Shown here piece by piece: positions 16,895-25,462 of a DNA stretch of 64,000 nt. Within the stretch, counting starts at the first letter, position 1; every line of letters begins with the position of its first letter. The translations under genes and the position numbers were made by a program. Source of the DNA: Oscillospiraceae bacterium (lineage in GTDB: Bacteria > Bacillota > Clostridia > Oscillospirales > Oscillospiraceae); the NCBI GenBank assembly GCA_024697625.1, contig JAILFJ010000177.1:1-64000 (forward strand). Reading direction: 5' to 3'. Below the pieces are notes generated by a model, which searched no databases, had not been told where the DNA came from, and saw only the letters and a program-made list of their open reading frames with translations.

Positions 16895-19094
16895 GACAGC
16901 CTTTACGCCCGAGCGCTGTCCCCCGTCCTCTTTCCCGCAGTGTCTGCAGTAAGTGCTCTGCTCCATGTCCCTTATCCGTCTCCTTTTTTCTGTTTTGTTC
17001 CGGTTCGGCAATCTGCGGCGCTGTATAGTCCTCATCCTCCCGGAAGATCAGCGCAAAGCGCTGCGGCGTCTCCTGCCAGCGATCTGTCAGATGAAATCCG
17101 TAATGGACCAGCTGTGCAATGATCAGCTCAGGGAGGATGCCCGGCCCGTAATAGGAGGGCACTCCCGCCTCTGTCACGGCATTGTCCACAATGATCAGGC
17201 GGCCGCCCTTTTTCAGCGCCCTGTGGATACTGGCGATAAACGCGTCCTTGACGAATTCAATGTCCGTGATATAAACCGCATGGTATGCCGAGCACATATA
17301 GATGGTGTCGACGCTGTTTTCCTCCAGGCCGGTCTCATTCATCTTTGTAATCAGAGGGTGAATGTTGGAGATCTGATGCTTCTCCACGAATTCTTTGAGA
17401 TAGCTCAGCGCACCCTCATTGATCTCGGTCGCATAGACACAGCCTGTCTCACCCACCATTCTCGAAAACTGCCAGCTGAAGTAGCCTCCGCCGCAGCCGA
17501 TATCCGCGATTCTCTCACCGGGCTGGACATTGCAGAAGCGCAGCATGCTGTCCGTATGCTCCCACAGCACCCGGTTCGGATTGTTGAAAATGAGGTATTC
17601 GTTCCATTTATTCAGACGGGCAATAGAGAATTCCGTCCCGGAATATTCATAATTGACATCATCGGATGCGTTCGGGTCATCCGGCTGCGGCAGATCAAAC
17701 TTATAGTAGAGATAGGTCCTGAAGTTCTCATAATCATTGCCGCACCAGAACTTCGCCCACTCACCGGTGAAGGGGTCCCCGGTCATGGCGGCCCGCCCGG
17801 CCTCATCGGAAAGACGGTATCGGATCAGCCACAGAAATGCGGTATAGTCGTCGCCGATCCGCTCCCTGGGCCACAGCCGGTCGAAGCCCTCGTAAGCCTG
17901 CCGCAGCTTTTCCTCGTCTCCCTCCTGAAAGCCCTCATACAGCAGGCGGCCCGCCAGCTTTCCCCGGCGGGTATAGCCGGAGGTGGATGTGCCGATGATC
18001 CGATACCGGACCAGAGATTTCGGAGATCCGATCGTGATCATGCTGTCCCCTGTGGGCTCCGGCAGCACAGGCGCACTCTTCGGGACATCTGTCATTCGGA
18101 ACACCAGCACATAGCGCTGCGGGGTAAACTGGAAGCTGTCCTCCAGCTCAAATCCATAGTACCAGAGCTGTCCGATGATCAGCTGCTTGTTGATATACGG
18201 ACCGTGATAGGGGAGATTTTCGCCGGTTACCAGGTCGTTGTCCACAATGACCAGATGCTTCCCGTTCTCTCCCAGTGCCCTCCGGATGCTTTCTACAAAC
18301 ACTTCGCGTTCGGCGTCGGTGAAGGCCGCATAGACGTTGTGATAGAGCGAGCACATATATACCACATCGACCCGGACGTCCTCCGGCAGGCCGATGCCGT
18401 TGAAGGAGCTCTCCACGACCTCGACGTTGCGGATGTCGTTTGCCTCCACGTACTTTCTCAGGAAGGCCAGATGACGGGGATTCGTCTCGCTGGCGTAGAC
18501 CCTGCCGCTCTCGCCCACGATATCCGAAAACTTAAACGTGAAGTAGCCCGGACCGCTCCCCACGTCCGCTACCCGCATGCCCTCTTTCAGGCCGACCTTT
18601 TCCAGGTTTCTTCTGGTGTCCTCCCAGCGTTCGCGGGCCGGATTGTCAAAGAGGATAAAATCCTCCAGATATCGCATCCTGGCCTTCATAGCGGTGTTGT
18701 CTTCGCCTTTTATATATTCCTTGTAATGGTATTTGTATTCCAGATAGGTCCGCAGGTTGTCATAGTCGTTATCTGTCAGCTCATGCCAGAAGCTGTAGAG
18801 CAGGGGGACAGACAGCTGCTGGGCCTGCGCTTCTTCGGTGGAGAGCCAGAAGCGGCAGATCCATTCCAGCGCAGTATATTCTCCGCCAAAGTTTTCGGAA
18901 GGTATCAGTTCTTCATAGATCTGTATTGCCTTGTTCAGATAGGATGCTTTCGGATTTTTCAGATACTTCAGCATCAGGCCGGCGGCCTTTTTCCCTCCCG
19001 CGGTAATGTCAAATGAATCCAGACTGCCGAGGTGCACCAGCGACTGCTGATCTTCGACGGTAATCTGCAGCGCCTTCTGATTGTTGTTCTCCAT
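16857..19094 (-). CDS. Tandem double class I SAM methyltransferase
   Basis: A 745-residue protein made of two homologous halves. Each has a helical lead-in (YTALEWICRF... / YTAFLWLIRY...), a class I methyltransferase core with SAM loop (VADVGSGPGYFTF near 175, IADIGCGGGYFSW near 530), the acidic ribose-binding position (ASETN / ATEIN), YMCSLYHNVY / YMCSAYHAVY and HLVIVDND / RLIIVDNA. Both sites look intact. An internal duplication or fusion of paralogues is therefore clear; two methylations or one catalytic and one regulatory half are both possible. The last ~45 residues overlap the next gene in another frame and look unconserved. AGGAGA precedes the ATG. Substrate unknown. Confidence 0.85.
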   Translation of the reverse strand: MENNNQKALQITVEDQQSLVHLGSLDSFDITAGGKKAAGLMLKYLKNPKASYLNKAIQIYEELIPSENFGGEYTALEWICRFWLSTEEAQAQQLSVPLLYSFWHELTDNDYDNLRTYLEYKYHYKEYIKGEDNTAMKARMRYLEDFILFDNPARERWEDTRRNLEKVGLKEGMRVADVGSGPGYFTFKFSDIVGESGRVYASETNPRHLAFLRKYVEANDIRNVEVVESSFNGIGLPEDVRVDVVYMCSLYHNVYAAFTDAEREVFVESIRRALGENGKHLVIVDNDLVTGENLPYHGPYINKQLIIGQLWYYGFELEDSFQFTPQRYVLVFRMTDVPKSAPVLPEPTGDSMITIGSPKSLVRYRIIGTSTSGYTRRGKLAGRLLYEGFQEGDEEKLRQAYEGFDRLWPRERIGDDYTAFLWLIRYRLSDEAGRAAMTGDPFTGEWAKFWCGNDYENFRTYLYYKFDLPQPDDPNASDDVNYEYSGTEFSIARLNKWNEYLIFNNPNRVLWEHTDSMLRFCNVQPGERIADIGCGGGYFSWQFSRMVGETGCVYATEINEGALSYLKEFVEKHQISNIHPLITKMNETGLEENSVDTIYMCSAYHAVYITDIEFVKDAFIASIHRALKKGGRLIIVDNAVTEAGVPSYYGPGILPELIIAQLVHYGFHLTDRWQETPQRFALIFREDEDYTAPQIAEPEQNRKKETDKGHGAEHLLQTLRERGRGTALGRKGCHEEPEDDHRNDY

Positions 19095-19095
19095 A

Positions 19096-20907
19096 TCAGG
19101 TCTCCTGTCCTAAAAATTGCCTGTGGTACAGTTCGTAGTATATGCCCCGCTTCTGCATCAGGTCCTCATGTGTGCCGCACTCTCTGATCCCTCCGTCCGC
19201 CAGAACTGCAATGCGGTCCGCGTCCCGGACTGTGGACAGACGGTGCGCAATCACGATGCAGGTCCGCCCTCCTGCCGCGTTCTCAACCGCCTTCTGGACG
19301 GTCTGTTCCGTGCAGGGATCCAGGGAGGCCGTGGCCTCGTCCAGTATCAGGATTTCCGCCTTCCGGAGAACCGCTCTCACCAAGCAGATCAGCTGCATCT
19401 GGCCCTGGCTCATCTCCGTCTCCGATTTTCCGACCCCGGTGTCCAGCCCTCCCGGAAATCCGGCAAACAGCTCGCCTATGCCCAGACGGTCCAGCACCTG
19501 CAGGACCTCTTCGCGGGATACTTCACCGCAGCCGTAGATCAGGTTCTCATAGATGCTTCCTGCTATGAGCTGCGGCTCCTGGGCGACCACGGCAATGCGG
19601 CTTCGGAGGAGGCCGGGATCCAGACTGCGTATTTCGTCTCCCTGCATACGGATTTCGCCTTCATATTCCGGATAGAAGCCCAGCAGCAGATTGCTCAGCG
19701 TGGTTTTTCCCTCTCCGGTTCTGCCCACCAGAGCCAGTCTCTCGCCTTTGCTGACCCGGAGGCACAGCTTCTTCAGAACCGGCCGGTTCTGATGATATCC
19801 AAAGCTCAGCTCCCGAAAACTCAGCTCCGCACGGTCCTCGGCATGCCTCTCAACGGATTCTGCCGCACGGGCGATCAGGTCTCGCTCCTTCTCCCCGTCA
19901 ATCACGCTGAACACGCGTTCCGCCGCAGCCAGAGCACTCTGGACCATTGCGAAGTTCTCGCCCAGCGCATTGAGCGGTTCCATAAACTGCCTCGAATACA
20001 TGATGAAGGCCTGCATGGCTCCCAGGCCGATCACGCCGGCGCTCATCATCCTTACCCCAAACACCACGGTCAAAAGAAAATTCAGATTTCCGAACAGCAG
20101 CACTAGGGGACCCATCAGGTACTCCAGGCTGTTCGCATGCAGCCTGGCTTGATAATACTGCCGGCTCAGGATTTCCATGCTCCGTGTGTTCTCTTCTCCC
20201 CGGCCGCAGGCGGTACATGTCCGAAACGCTTTCAGCGTCTCTTCCACATGGGCATTCATGACGCCCAGAGCCGTCTGCTGGCGCAGAACCGCCGGATAGA
20301 TCATCCCGGAGATCAGACCGGTCAGCAGTACCGAAACCATCGCACTTCCCGTCGAGACCGCAGCCAGTCTGGAGCATTTGATAAACATGATCACCGCACA
20401 GCCGCAGGCGACCAGCAGCGAGGATACCAGCTCCTTGAAGCTCTCGGTAAAGGCCCCGGCAGCGAGGTCACAGTCGCAGGTCATACGGCTCATCATGTCG
20501 CCCCGGCGCATCTTTTCGTACTGTGAAACCGGGCTGTCCATCAGGCTGTCAAACAGCTCCTGACGGATCTTCATGGCGGCCTGCAGCGTGACATTCGCCG
20601 AGAGCCTTTCCTGTGCGCAGCCCAGAACCGCCGCGAATACAGCGGCTGCAGCCAGGACAGCCAGGCTGAAGGTCAGGGCTGGAAAATCAACGCTGATCCC
20701 ATCGGCAAAGCTGATGGCATTGATGGCTGACTCGATGATCAGCGGCAGAGACAGGTCCACCGCAAGAGACAGCACCAGGAGGAGCAGCAGGAGGAGGTAC
20801 ATTCTCCGAAAACCGGCTACGCTGCGAAGCAGACGCTTCAGCACAGCCCATCTGCTTCCGGTAACCGTCTCCCGCTTTTTCTTTTCTCTGAAGGAGATCT
20901 CCGCCAT
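19096..20907 (-). CDS. ABC exporter half-transporter, catalytically complete
   Basis: A 603-residue type IV ABC half-transporter: six membrane helices (to about 320) then an ATPase with Walker A GRTGEGKTT, Q-loop VAQEPQ, signature MSQGQMQL, Walker B EILILDEATASLD (catalytic Glu present) and switch IAHRLS. I chose ATG 20907, with AAGGA ten bases upstream, over a GTG at 20916 that overlaps the previous stop. With the partner gene it should form a heterodimer with one active and one weakened ATP site. Its downstream end lies one base before the double methyltransferase start, so export of the pathway product is likely. Confidence 0.9.
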   Translation of the reverse strand: MAEISFREKKKRETVTGSRWAVLKRLLRSVAGFRRMYLLLLLLLVLSLAVDLSLPLIIESAINAISFADGISVDFPALTFSLAVLAAAAVFAAVLGCAQERLSANVTLQAAMKIRQELFDSLMDSPVSQYEKMRRGDMMSRMTCDCDLAAGAFTESFKELVSSLLVACGCAVIMFIKCSRLAAVSTGSAMVSVLLTGLISGMIYPAVLRQQTALGVMNAHVEETLKAFRTCTACGRGEENTRSMEILSRQYYQARLHANSLEYLMGPLVLLFGNLNFLLTVVFGVRMMSAGVIGLGAMQAFIMYSRQFMEPLNALGENFAMVQSALAAAERVFSVIDGEKERDLIARAAESVERHAEDRAELSFRELSFGYHQNRPVLKKLCLRVSKGERLALVGRTGEGKTTLSNLLLGFYPEYEGEIRMQGDEIRSLDPGLLRSRIAVVAQEPQLIAGSIYENLIYGCGEVSREEVLQVLDRLGIGELFAGFPGGLDTGVGKSETEMSQGQMQLICLVRAVLRKAEILILDEATASLDPCTEQTVQKAVENAAGGRTCIVIAHRLSTVRDADRIAVLADGGIRECGTHEDLMQKRGIYYELYHRQFLGQET

Positions 20908-20912
20908 CCGGA

Positions 20913-22649
20913 TCACATCCTTCCGTCCCGGACAGCCAGCATGCGCTGATAGTACGCGCAGCTGCTCCTCAGGGTATCGGCCTTTCCCTCTCCGGCCGGG
21001 CTGCCGTCACGGCCGAGCACCAGGATGCGGTCCGCGCTCTCGGCGCTTCTCAGCCGGTTCGTCATCAGCAGCACCGCCATCTCAGGATAGGTCTCCCGGA
21101 TCTGTTTCAGCAGACGCTCCTCCGTAATATAGTCCAGGGCAGAGGTGCTGTCGTCCAGGATCAGAAGTCCGGGGCGGCCTGCAAGCGCCCGCGCGATCGT
21201 CACACGCTGGCGCTCGCCGCCGGAAAGGCTCTTTCCCATGGAATACAGACGTGTCTCCAGTCCTTTTGGCTTCTTTTCCAGCAGTTCCTCCAGCTGTGAG
21301 ACGGAAACGGCCTGACGAATCTCATCGTCTGTGATCCCGCTGCGGCCAAAGACAATGTTGTCCCGGATGCTTCCCTCCAGGATTGCCGAATTCTTCTCTG
21401 TAAGCGCCACGGTCCGGCGCAGCTCCGACATGCTGAGCTTCCGTATATCCTTTTCGTTGATCAGCACCCGCCCGCCGCTCACATCGGCCAGTCTTGCGCA
21501 CAGCATCGCGACGGTGCTCTTTCCGCAGCCCACAGGTCCGATGACCGCAAGCGTCTCCCCTCTCTCAACGGACAGAGAGATCTCCCGGAGCACGCTGCTT
21601 CCTTCTTCATAACCAAACGAGACCCTGTCAAACCGCAGTTCCCGAAACGCCTCGCCCAGCGTCTCTCCGTCTGCCGGCATCTCCGGTTCCGTCTCCAGCA
21701 CCTGTATCAGCCTGTCGGCGCTCGGCTGCGTCTCCGCAATCATCTTGAACATGCGGCCTCCGGCCGTGATGGCGACAAGGATCTGTTCCGCGTATGTGAT
21801 CGCGGAGAGCACCGCTCCTACGCGGATCGAATGATTCGCCACCTCGGCCCCGGCGGAATACAGCACAGCCGCGACCGCGAGATTCATAATCAGCATGACA
21901 AGGGGATTGAATACCGCGATTTTCCGCTGGACTGCAAATCCGGCGTCATACAGCATCCTGTTGCTCTCTGCAAACCTCGCTTTTTCCCTTTGCTCGTTTC
22001 CGGCCCCCTTGACGGTTCGCAGCAGCCCCAGCACGTTCTGCAGGCGTGCATTGATCCTGTCCGTCACAAGGCGCAGCTTCCGAAAGCCCGGCGCGGTATT
22101 CCGGATAAAAACCGTCATGATGATCAGCAGCAACGCCGTAAACGCGATAAGAACCAGGCCCAGCGAAGGGCTGATCATCCACATCATCATCACGCCGCCG
22201 ACCGTCAGCAGAACGGGTTCAAATACCAGCAGGAGCAGGGCGTTTACATAGTTTGCGCAGATATCCACATCGGTGGTGAGCCGGGTGATCAGCGAACCGC
22301 TCCCCAGCTCTGTCACCTGCCGGACGGACATGCTGCTGATTCTCCCATACAGCTCGCCGCGGAGCTCGAGGGCCAGTCTCTGTCCGATAAAAGCACACAG
22401 AATATTGGCGCCGTATCCTGCCAGTCCCATGACAAGGCAGACGGCCAGCATCTTCCAGCCGACAGCATTGATCTGTTCCGGCTTCCCGCCGAGGATTCCC
22501 TCGTCCACCGCAAAGGCCATCAGTCTGGGCAGCCACAGTTCCATCCCGCACTGCACGGCGGTCAGAATGATTGCGGCGGCGGCAGCACTTCGCTGGCGGA
22601 CAATCCTCCCCGTGATTGCCGAAAGCCCGTTCACAGCGGATTTCCGCAT
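20913..22649 (-). CDS. ABC exporter half-transporter with degenerate ATP site
   Basis: A 578-residue half-transporter: six helices then an ATPase with Walker A GPVGCGKST, signature LSGGERQR and Walker B LLILDDSTSALD. The catalytic glutamate after Walker B is aspartate and the switch is MTNRLR (no His), the pattern of the degenerate site in heterodimeric exporters such as TM287/288 and BmrCD. It overlaps the oxidoreductase gene by 19 bases and its partner directly follows. Direction (export) is inferred from the family. Confidence 0.9.
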   Translation of the reverse strand: MRKSAVNGLSAITGRIVRQRSAAAAAIILTAVQCGMELWLPRLMAFAVDEGILGGKPEQINAVGWKMLAVCLVMGLAGYGANILCAFIGQRLALELRGELYGRISSMSVRQVTELGSGSLITRLTTDVDICANYVNALLLLVFEPVLLTVGGVMMMWMISPSLGLVLIAFTALLLIIMTVFIRNTAPGFRKLRLVTDRINARLQNVLGLLRTVKGAGNEQREKARFAESNRMLYDAGFAVQRKIAVFNPLVMLIMNLAVAAVLYSAGAEVANHSIRVGAVLSAITYAEQILVAITAGGRMFKMIAETQPSADRLIQVLETEPEMPADGETLGEAFRELRFDRVSFGYEEGSSVLREISLSVERGETLAVIGPVGCGKSTVAMLCARLADVSGGRVLINEKDIRKLSMSELRRTVALTEKNSAILEGSIRDNIVFGRSGITDDEIRQAVSVSQLEELLEKKPKGLETRLYSMGKSLSGGERQRVTIARALAGRPGLLILDDSTSALDYITEERLLKQIRETYPEMAVLLMTNRLRSAESADRILVLGRDGSPAGEGKADTLRSSCAYYQRMLAVRDGRM

Positions 22650-23683
22650 AGGTCAACCGGCCTCTTCTGTTCCTCCGAGGCAAAAGCTGCGCGGATTACC
22701 CGCACCACAGACATGACCTCGTCTCTCCGGACCGCAAGGGCTGTTTTTCCCTCCGCCGCCTGGCAGAAGTTCCGCAGGGCCGCGTGCGGATCCGCCTGCG
22801 GACGCTCCAGACTGAACTGCCGGACACTCTGCCCGTCCCGCGGTGTCATGATCCGCGCCTCGGCCGATTCTTCGGCTGAGTTCAGGTCAGCCTGCTCCTC
22901 CCAGCGAAAGCACTGGGTGACCTGACAATTTTCTCTCCAGTCGTTGATCAGCGCAGTCCCTCTCCTGCCGCAGACATAAAAGCGCGGCAGCGAGATATAG
23001 TTGCAGGTGCCGACCTCGATCAGCGCACGCAGGCCGCCCGGGAAACCGAGCGTCAGCGTAAATCCGTCGTCCACCTCCGATTCGGTAACATGACTGAGCT
23101 GACAGAAGACCTCGGAAGGTTCCCTGCCGCCGCAGGCCAGAAGAATCTGATCGATCAGATGCGGCCCCCAGTCATACAGCATGCCTCCGCCTTTTGACTT
23201 CTCTCTCCTCCAGCCGGCAGGAATCCCCCGGCTTCCGTAAACCCGCGACTCAATGCGGAATACCTCTCCGAGAAGCTTTTCGTCCAGAACTCTCCGAATC
23301 GCGAGAAAATCCGCATCCCATCTGCGGGTCTGGCTCACAGAGAGAATCCGCCCCTCCCTGTCCGCGGCGCTGTACATCTCATCCAGTTCTTCCAGGCTGA
23401 GAGCCGCAGGCTTTTCTGCCAGGACATGTTTTCCCGCTCTCAGCAGCCGGCAGACCAGCTCCCGGTGGCTGTCATTCGGGGTTGCAACGATCGCGAGGTC
23501 AGCGGGTTCTGTCAGAAGCTCCTCCAGCGTGTCGCAGGCCTTAAAGCCCCGATTTCGGGCAAGCGCTCTCTTTTCGCTGTCTGTATCATAAACTGCCGCA
23601 ACGTCTGCCACGCCGCTTTCTCTGATCATTGCGGCGTGTCTCTCTCCGATGCTTCCGTATCCTACGATTAAAAAACGATGCAA
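22631..23683 (-). CDS. Gfo/Idh/MocA-family oxidoreductase
   Basis: A 350-residue NAD(P)-dependent oxidoreductase. The Rossmann loop is FLIVGYGSIGERHAAM, followed by VATPND and the family motif AEKPAALS; the C-terminal half is the usual substrate domain with WGPHLIDQ. Such enzymes oxidise or reduce sugars, inositols and nucleotide sugars. The initiation codon appears to be TTG at 23683 with AAAAGGAG rather far upstream. It sits between the glycosyltransferase and the exporter genes and may supply the keto group used by the DegT-type aminotransferase; that link is inference. Confidence 0.88.
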   Translation of the reverse strand: MHRFLIVGYGSIGERHAAMIRESGVADVAAVYDTDSEKRALARNRGFKACDTLEELLTEPADLAIVATPNDSHRELVCRLLRAGKHVLAEKPAALSLEELDEMYSAADREGRILSVSQTRRWDADFLAIRRVLDEKLLGEVFRIESRVYGSRGIPAGWRREKSKGGGMLYDWGPHLIDQILLACGGREPSEVFCQLSHVTESEVDDGFTLTLGFPGGLRALIEVGTCNYISLPRFYVCGRRGTALINDWRENCQVTQCFRWEEQADLNSAEESAEARIMTPRDGQSVRQFSLERPQADPHAALRNFCQAAEGKTALAVRRDEVMSVVRVIRAAFASEEQKRPVDLCGNPL

Positions 23684-23702
23684 GTTGTTTTACAGCTCCT
23701 TT

Positions 23703-24431
23703 TCAAATTCGCCCGCCCCAGAGTCGAAGCCGGAACCGGAACATATCCGTCACAGCCCACAGGATGTCATAGACATGTCCGAAAGCTCCCTTCCGGATTC
23801 CGTCGATGCTGTGAAAAGGGATCACCTGGTTTCCAACTTTCAGCCCTTTCAGCTTTGCCCGAAACACCATCTCCGGAGAAAAGAATATCGGGCTGCGGGA
23901 CAGAGGGATAATCTCGTCCAGGCACTCTCTTCGGAAAAGCTGGGTATGGTTCAGCGTCGGCGTTCCGCGCATCAGCATGGGAAACAGCAGATGCAGCAGG
24001 CCCCTGTTCAGCAGCGATGCAAACTTTCTCCATGCGGTGGCCTCATAGCTCGCCCGCTCAAAGACCAGAACATCCAGGCTCCTGTCCATCTCCTGAAACA
24101 GCCGGACAAATTCCGCTGGTGCCATTTCCAGGTCGAAGGCGTCGTATACCAGCCAGTCGTTTTCGGCAGCCTTCATTCCCCGAAGAACGGAGGCCCCGTA
24201 ATTCAGATTGACCCTGTTCTCCAGGACACGGATATGCGGGTTTTCCTCTGCACAGGTTTTCATCAGCGGCAGGGTCCTGTCGCGGGAGCCGTCGTCAACC
24301 AGGATGATCTCATACTGCTCAAAAGACGCCTCCAATGCCTCTTCCACTGCTTTTACCGCCGGAATCACATAGTTCTCCTCATTATATCCGGCCATAATAA
24401 AGGACAGTGTCTCGCGGGATTTCTGATTCAT
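23703..24431 (-). CDS. Family 2 glycosyltransferase
   Basis: A 242-residue GT-A glycosyltransferase. LSFIMAGYNEENYV at the start, ILVDDGSRDRTL (DDGS nucleotide-sugar loop) and the LNYGASVLRGMKAAENDWLVYDAFDLEM segment are dolichol-phosphate-mannose-synthase-like, although the usual DADLQ metal motif reads YDAFDLE. No membrane helices. The ATG at 24431 has GGAAGGA at good spacing; an in-frame start at 24494 lies inside the upstream hairpin and is unlikely. The oxidoreductase follows after 19 bases. Confidence 0.87.
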   Translation of the reverse strand: MNQKSRETLSFIMAGYNEENYVIPAVKAVEEALEASFEQYEIILVDDGSRDRTLPLMKTCAEENPHIRVLENRVNLNYGASVLRGMKAAENDWLVYDAFDLEMAPAEFVRLFQEMDRSLDVLVFERASYEATAWRKFASLLNRGLLHLLFPMLMRGTPTLNHTQLFRRECLDEIIPLSRSPIFFSPEMVFRAKLKGLKVGNQVIPFHSIDGIRKGAFGHVYDILWAVTDMFRFRLRLWGGRI

Positions 24432-24472
24432 GCTCTTATTCCTTCCGCCTGTGCATGCCGACCTCACATACT

Positions 24473-24514
24473 GAGCAGCGCTTTCCCGCTTCAATTCAGC
24501 GGAAAGCGCCGCTC
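24473..24514 (-). terminator. Strong hairpin between the lipoprotein and glycosyltransferase genes
   Basis: GAGCAGCGCTTTCCCGCT and AGCGGAAAGCGCCGCTC form a near-perfect stem of about 17 pairs around CAATT-type loop bases. A U-run follows on the plus strand (CTTTTCC) but not on the minus strand. It may terminate or attenuate the island transcript before the glycosyltransferase gene, or act as a processing or stability element. Confidence 0.45.
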
Positions 24515-24546
24515 TTTTCCTATCGATTTAACTTCCGCCTGCGGTT

Positions 24547-25413
24547 TTACTGCATGGCGCTCATGAGCTCCTTGATCTCTTCAAATCCGTCCGTCGACGG
24601 CAGGTTGACGCTGACCGCCTTGCCCGGGTTGACAAAGTCCACATTGATGGTGAAGTTCAGGGTGAGATCCTTTGCCACGCCGTTGCTCATAAGAGACGCA
24701 GGAATCTTCACGGTGACATCACCGGAATAGGTGTTGGCGGTGACTACGCCGTTCTTCACGGTCGCGGTATAGGTGAAGTTCTTGAGATCCGAAAGCTGAA
24801 CCGTATCGTCAGTGCCGCTCTGCTCGGTAGCCATGGTATTCAGGAACCGCTGCACCACCGAATCGGCAACCTGCAGGGTATAGACGTCACCGTTTTTCGT
24901 CGTCTTGATTACCGCAGCCTTCGGGATCGGGGAGAGCAGCTCAAGCTCCTTGATCTTGCTCACTTCCAGCACGCTGGCGAAGTCGCTGATAAAGCTGCTG
25001 GTGTCAAATTCCGGCGCTTCCCGGTTCTCGCCGTTCTGCTCGGGCCCTTCTTCGGGAGCAGCCTCCGATTCGTCCTGATTGAGCTTATACTTGGTCTTGT
25101 GGTCGCCCTGGATGGTGTAGATATAGGTGCCATCCGAGAACTGGATCGTCTTGCCTTCCATGGCGCTCATTTCATAATAAATGATGTTCTTGGTGTTATC
25201 CACCTTGAAGTTGCCGGCATAGTTCTGGGTCTCTCCGTCCATGACCAGCTTCGCCTTAATATTCGCGTCGATTCCCCCGTTTGCCGTGAGTTTGTTGTAG
25301 GCAGACGCATACTCGGTATAGGGGTCTGAACCGCAGGCGCTGAGCAGCAGGCTGCATACAAGAACCAGTGTCAGAATGGTGAACTCTCTTCCTGTCCGTT
25401 TTTTGTTTTTCAT
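24547..25413 (-). CDS. Secreted lipoprotein of unknown function
   Basis: A 288-residue lipoprotein. The signal ends in the lipobox LLSAC (Cys near 27), then come a polar, mostly beta-strand-like body and an acidic, Glu/Pro-rich insert near residues 110-125 (EAAPEEGPEQNGENREAPE). No catalytic motif is evident. The repeated short strands with alternating Asn/Thr/Gly resemble lipid- or ligand-carrier lipoproteins of the LolA/DUF6612 sort, but this is only an impression. AAGGAG precedes two adjacent ATGs; I chose the second for spacing. It follows the FHA-ABC transporter by 49 bases and could be its external partner. Confidence 0.75.
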   Translation of the reverse strand: MKNKKRTGREFTILTLVLVCSLLLSACGSDPYTEYASAYNKLTANGGIDANIKAKLVMDGETQNYAGNFKVDNTKNIIYYEMSAMEGKTIQFSDGTYIYTIQGDHKTKYKLNQDESEAAPEEGPEQNGENREAPEFDTSSFISDFASVLEVSKIKELELLSPIPKAAVIKTTKNGDVYTLQVADSVVQRFLNTMATEQSGTDDTVQLSDLKNFTYTATVKNGVVTANTYSGDVTVKIPASLMSNGVAKDLTLNFTINVDFVNPGKAVSVNLPSTDGFEEIKELMSAMQ

Positions 25414-25462
25414 CATCTTTCTCCTTTTTTATTTTTTAAAATTCTTAACGAAAACAGTGCGA

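Noticed and set aside
16953..19016. A 687-codon plus-strand open frame
   Set aside because: It lies wholly antisense to the double methyltransferase, which has clear motifs and a good start site; the frame is a by-product of codon bias.
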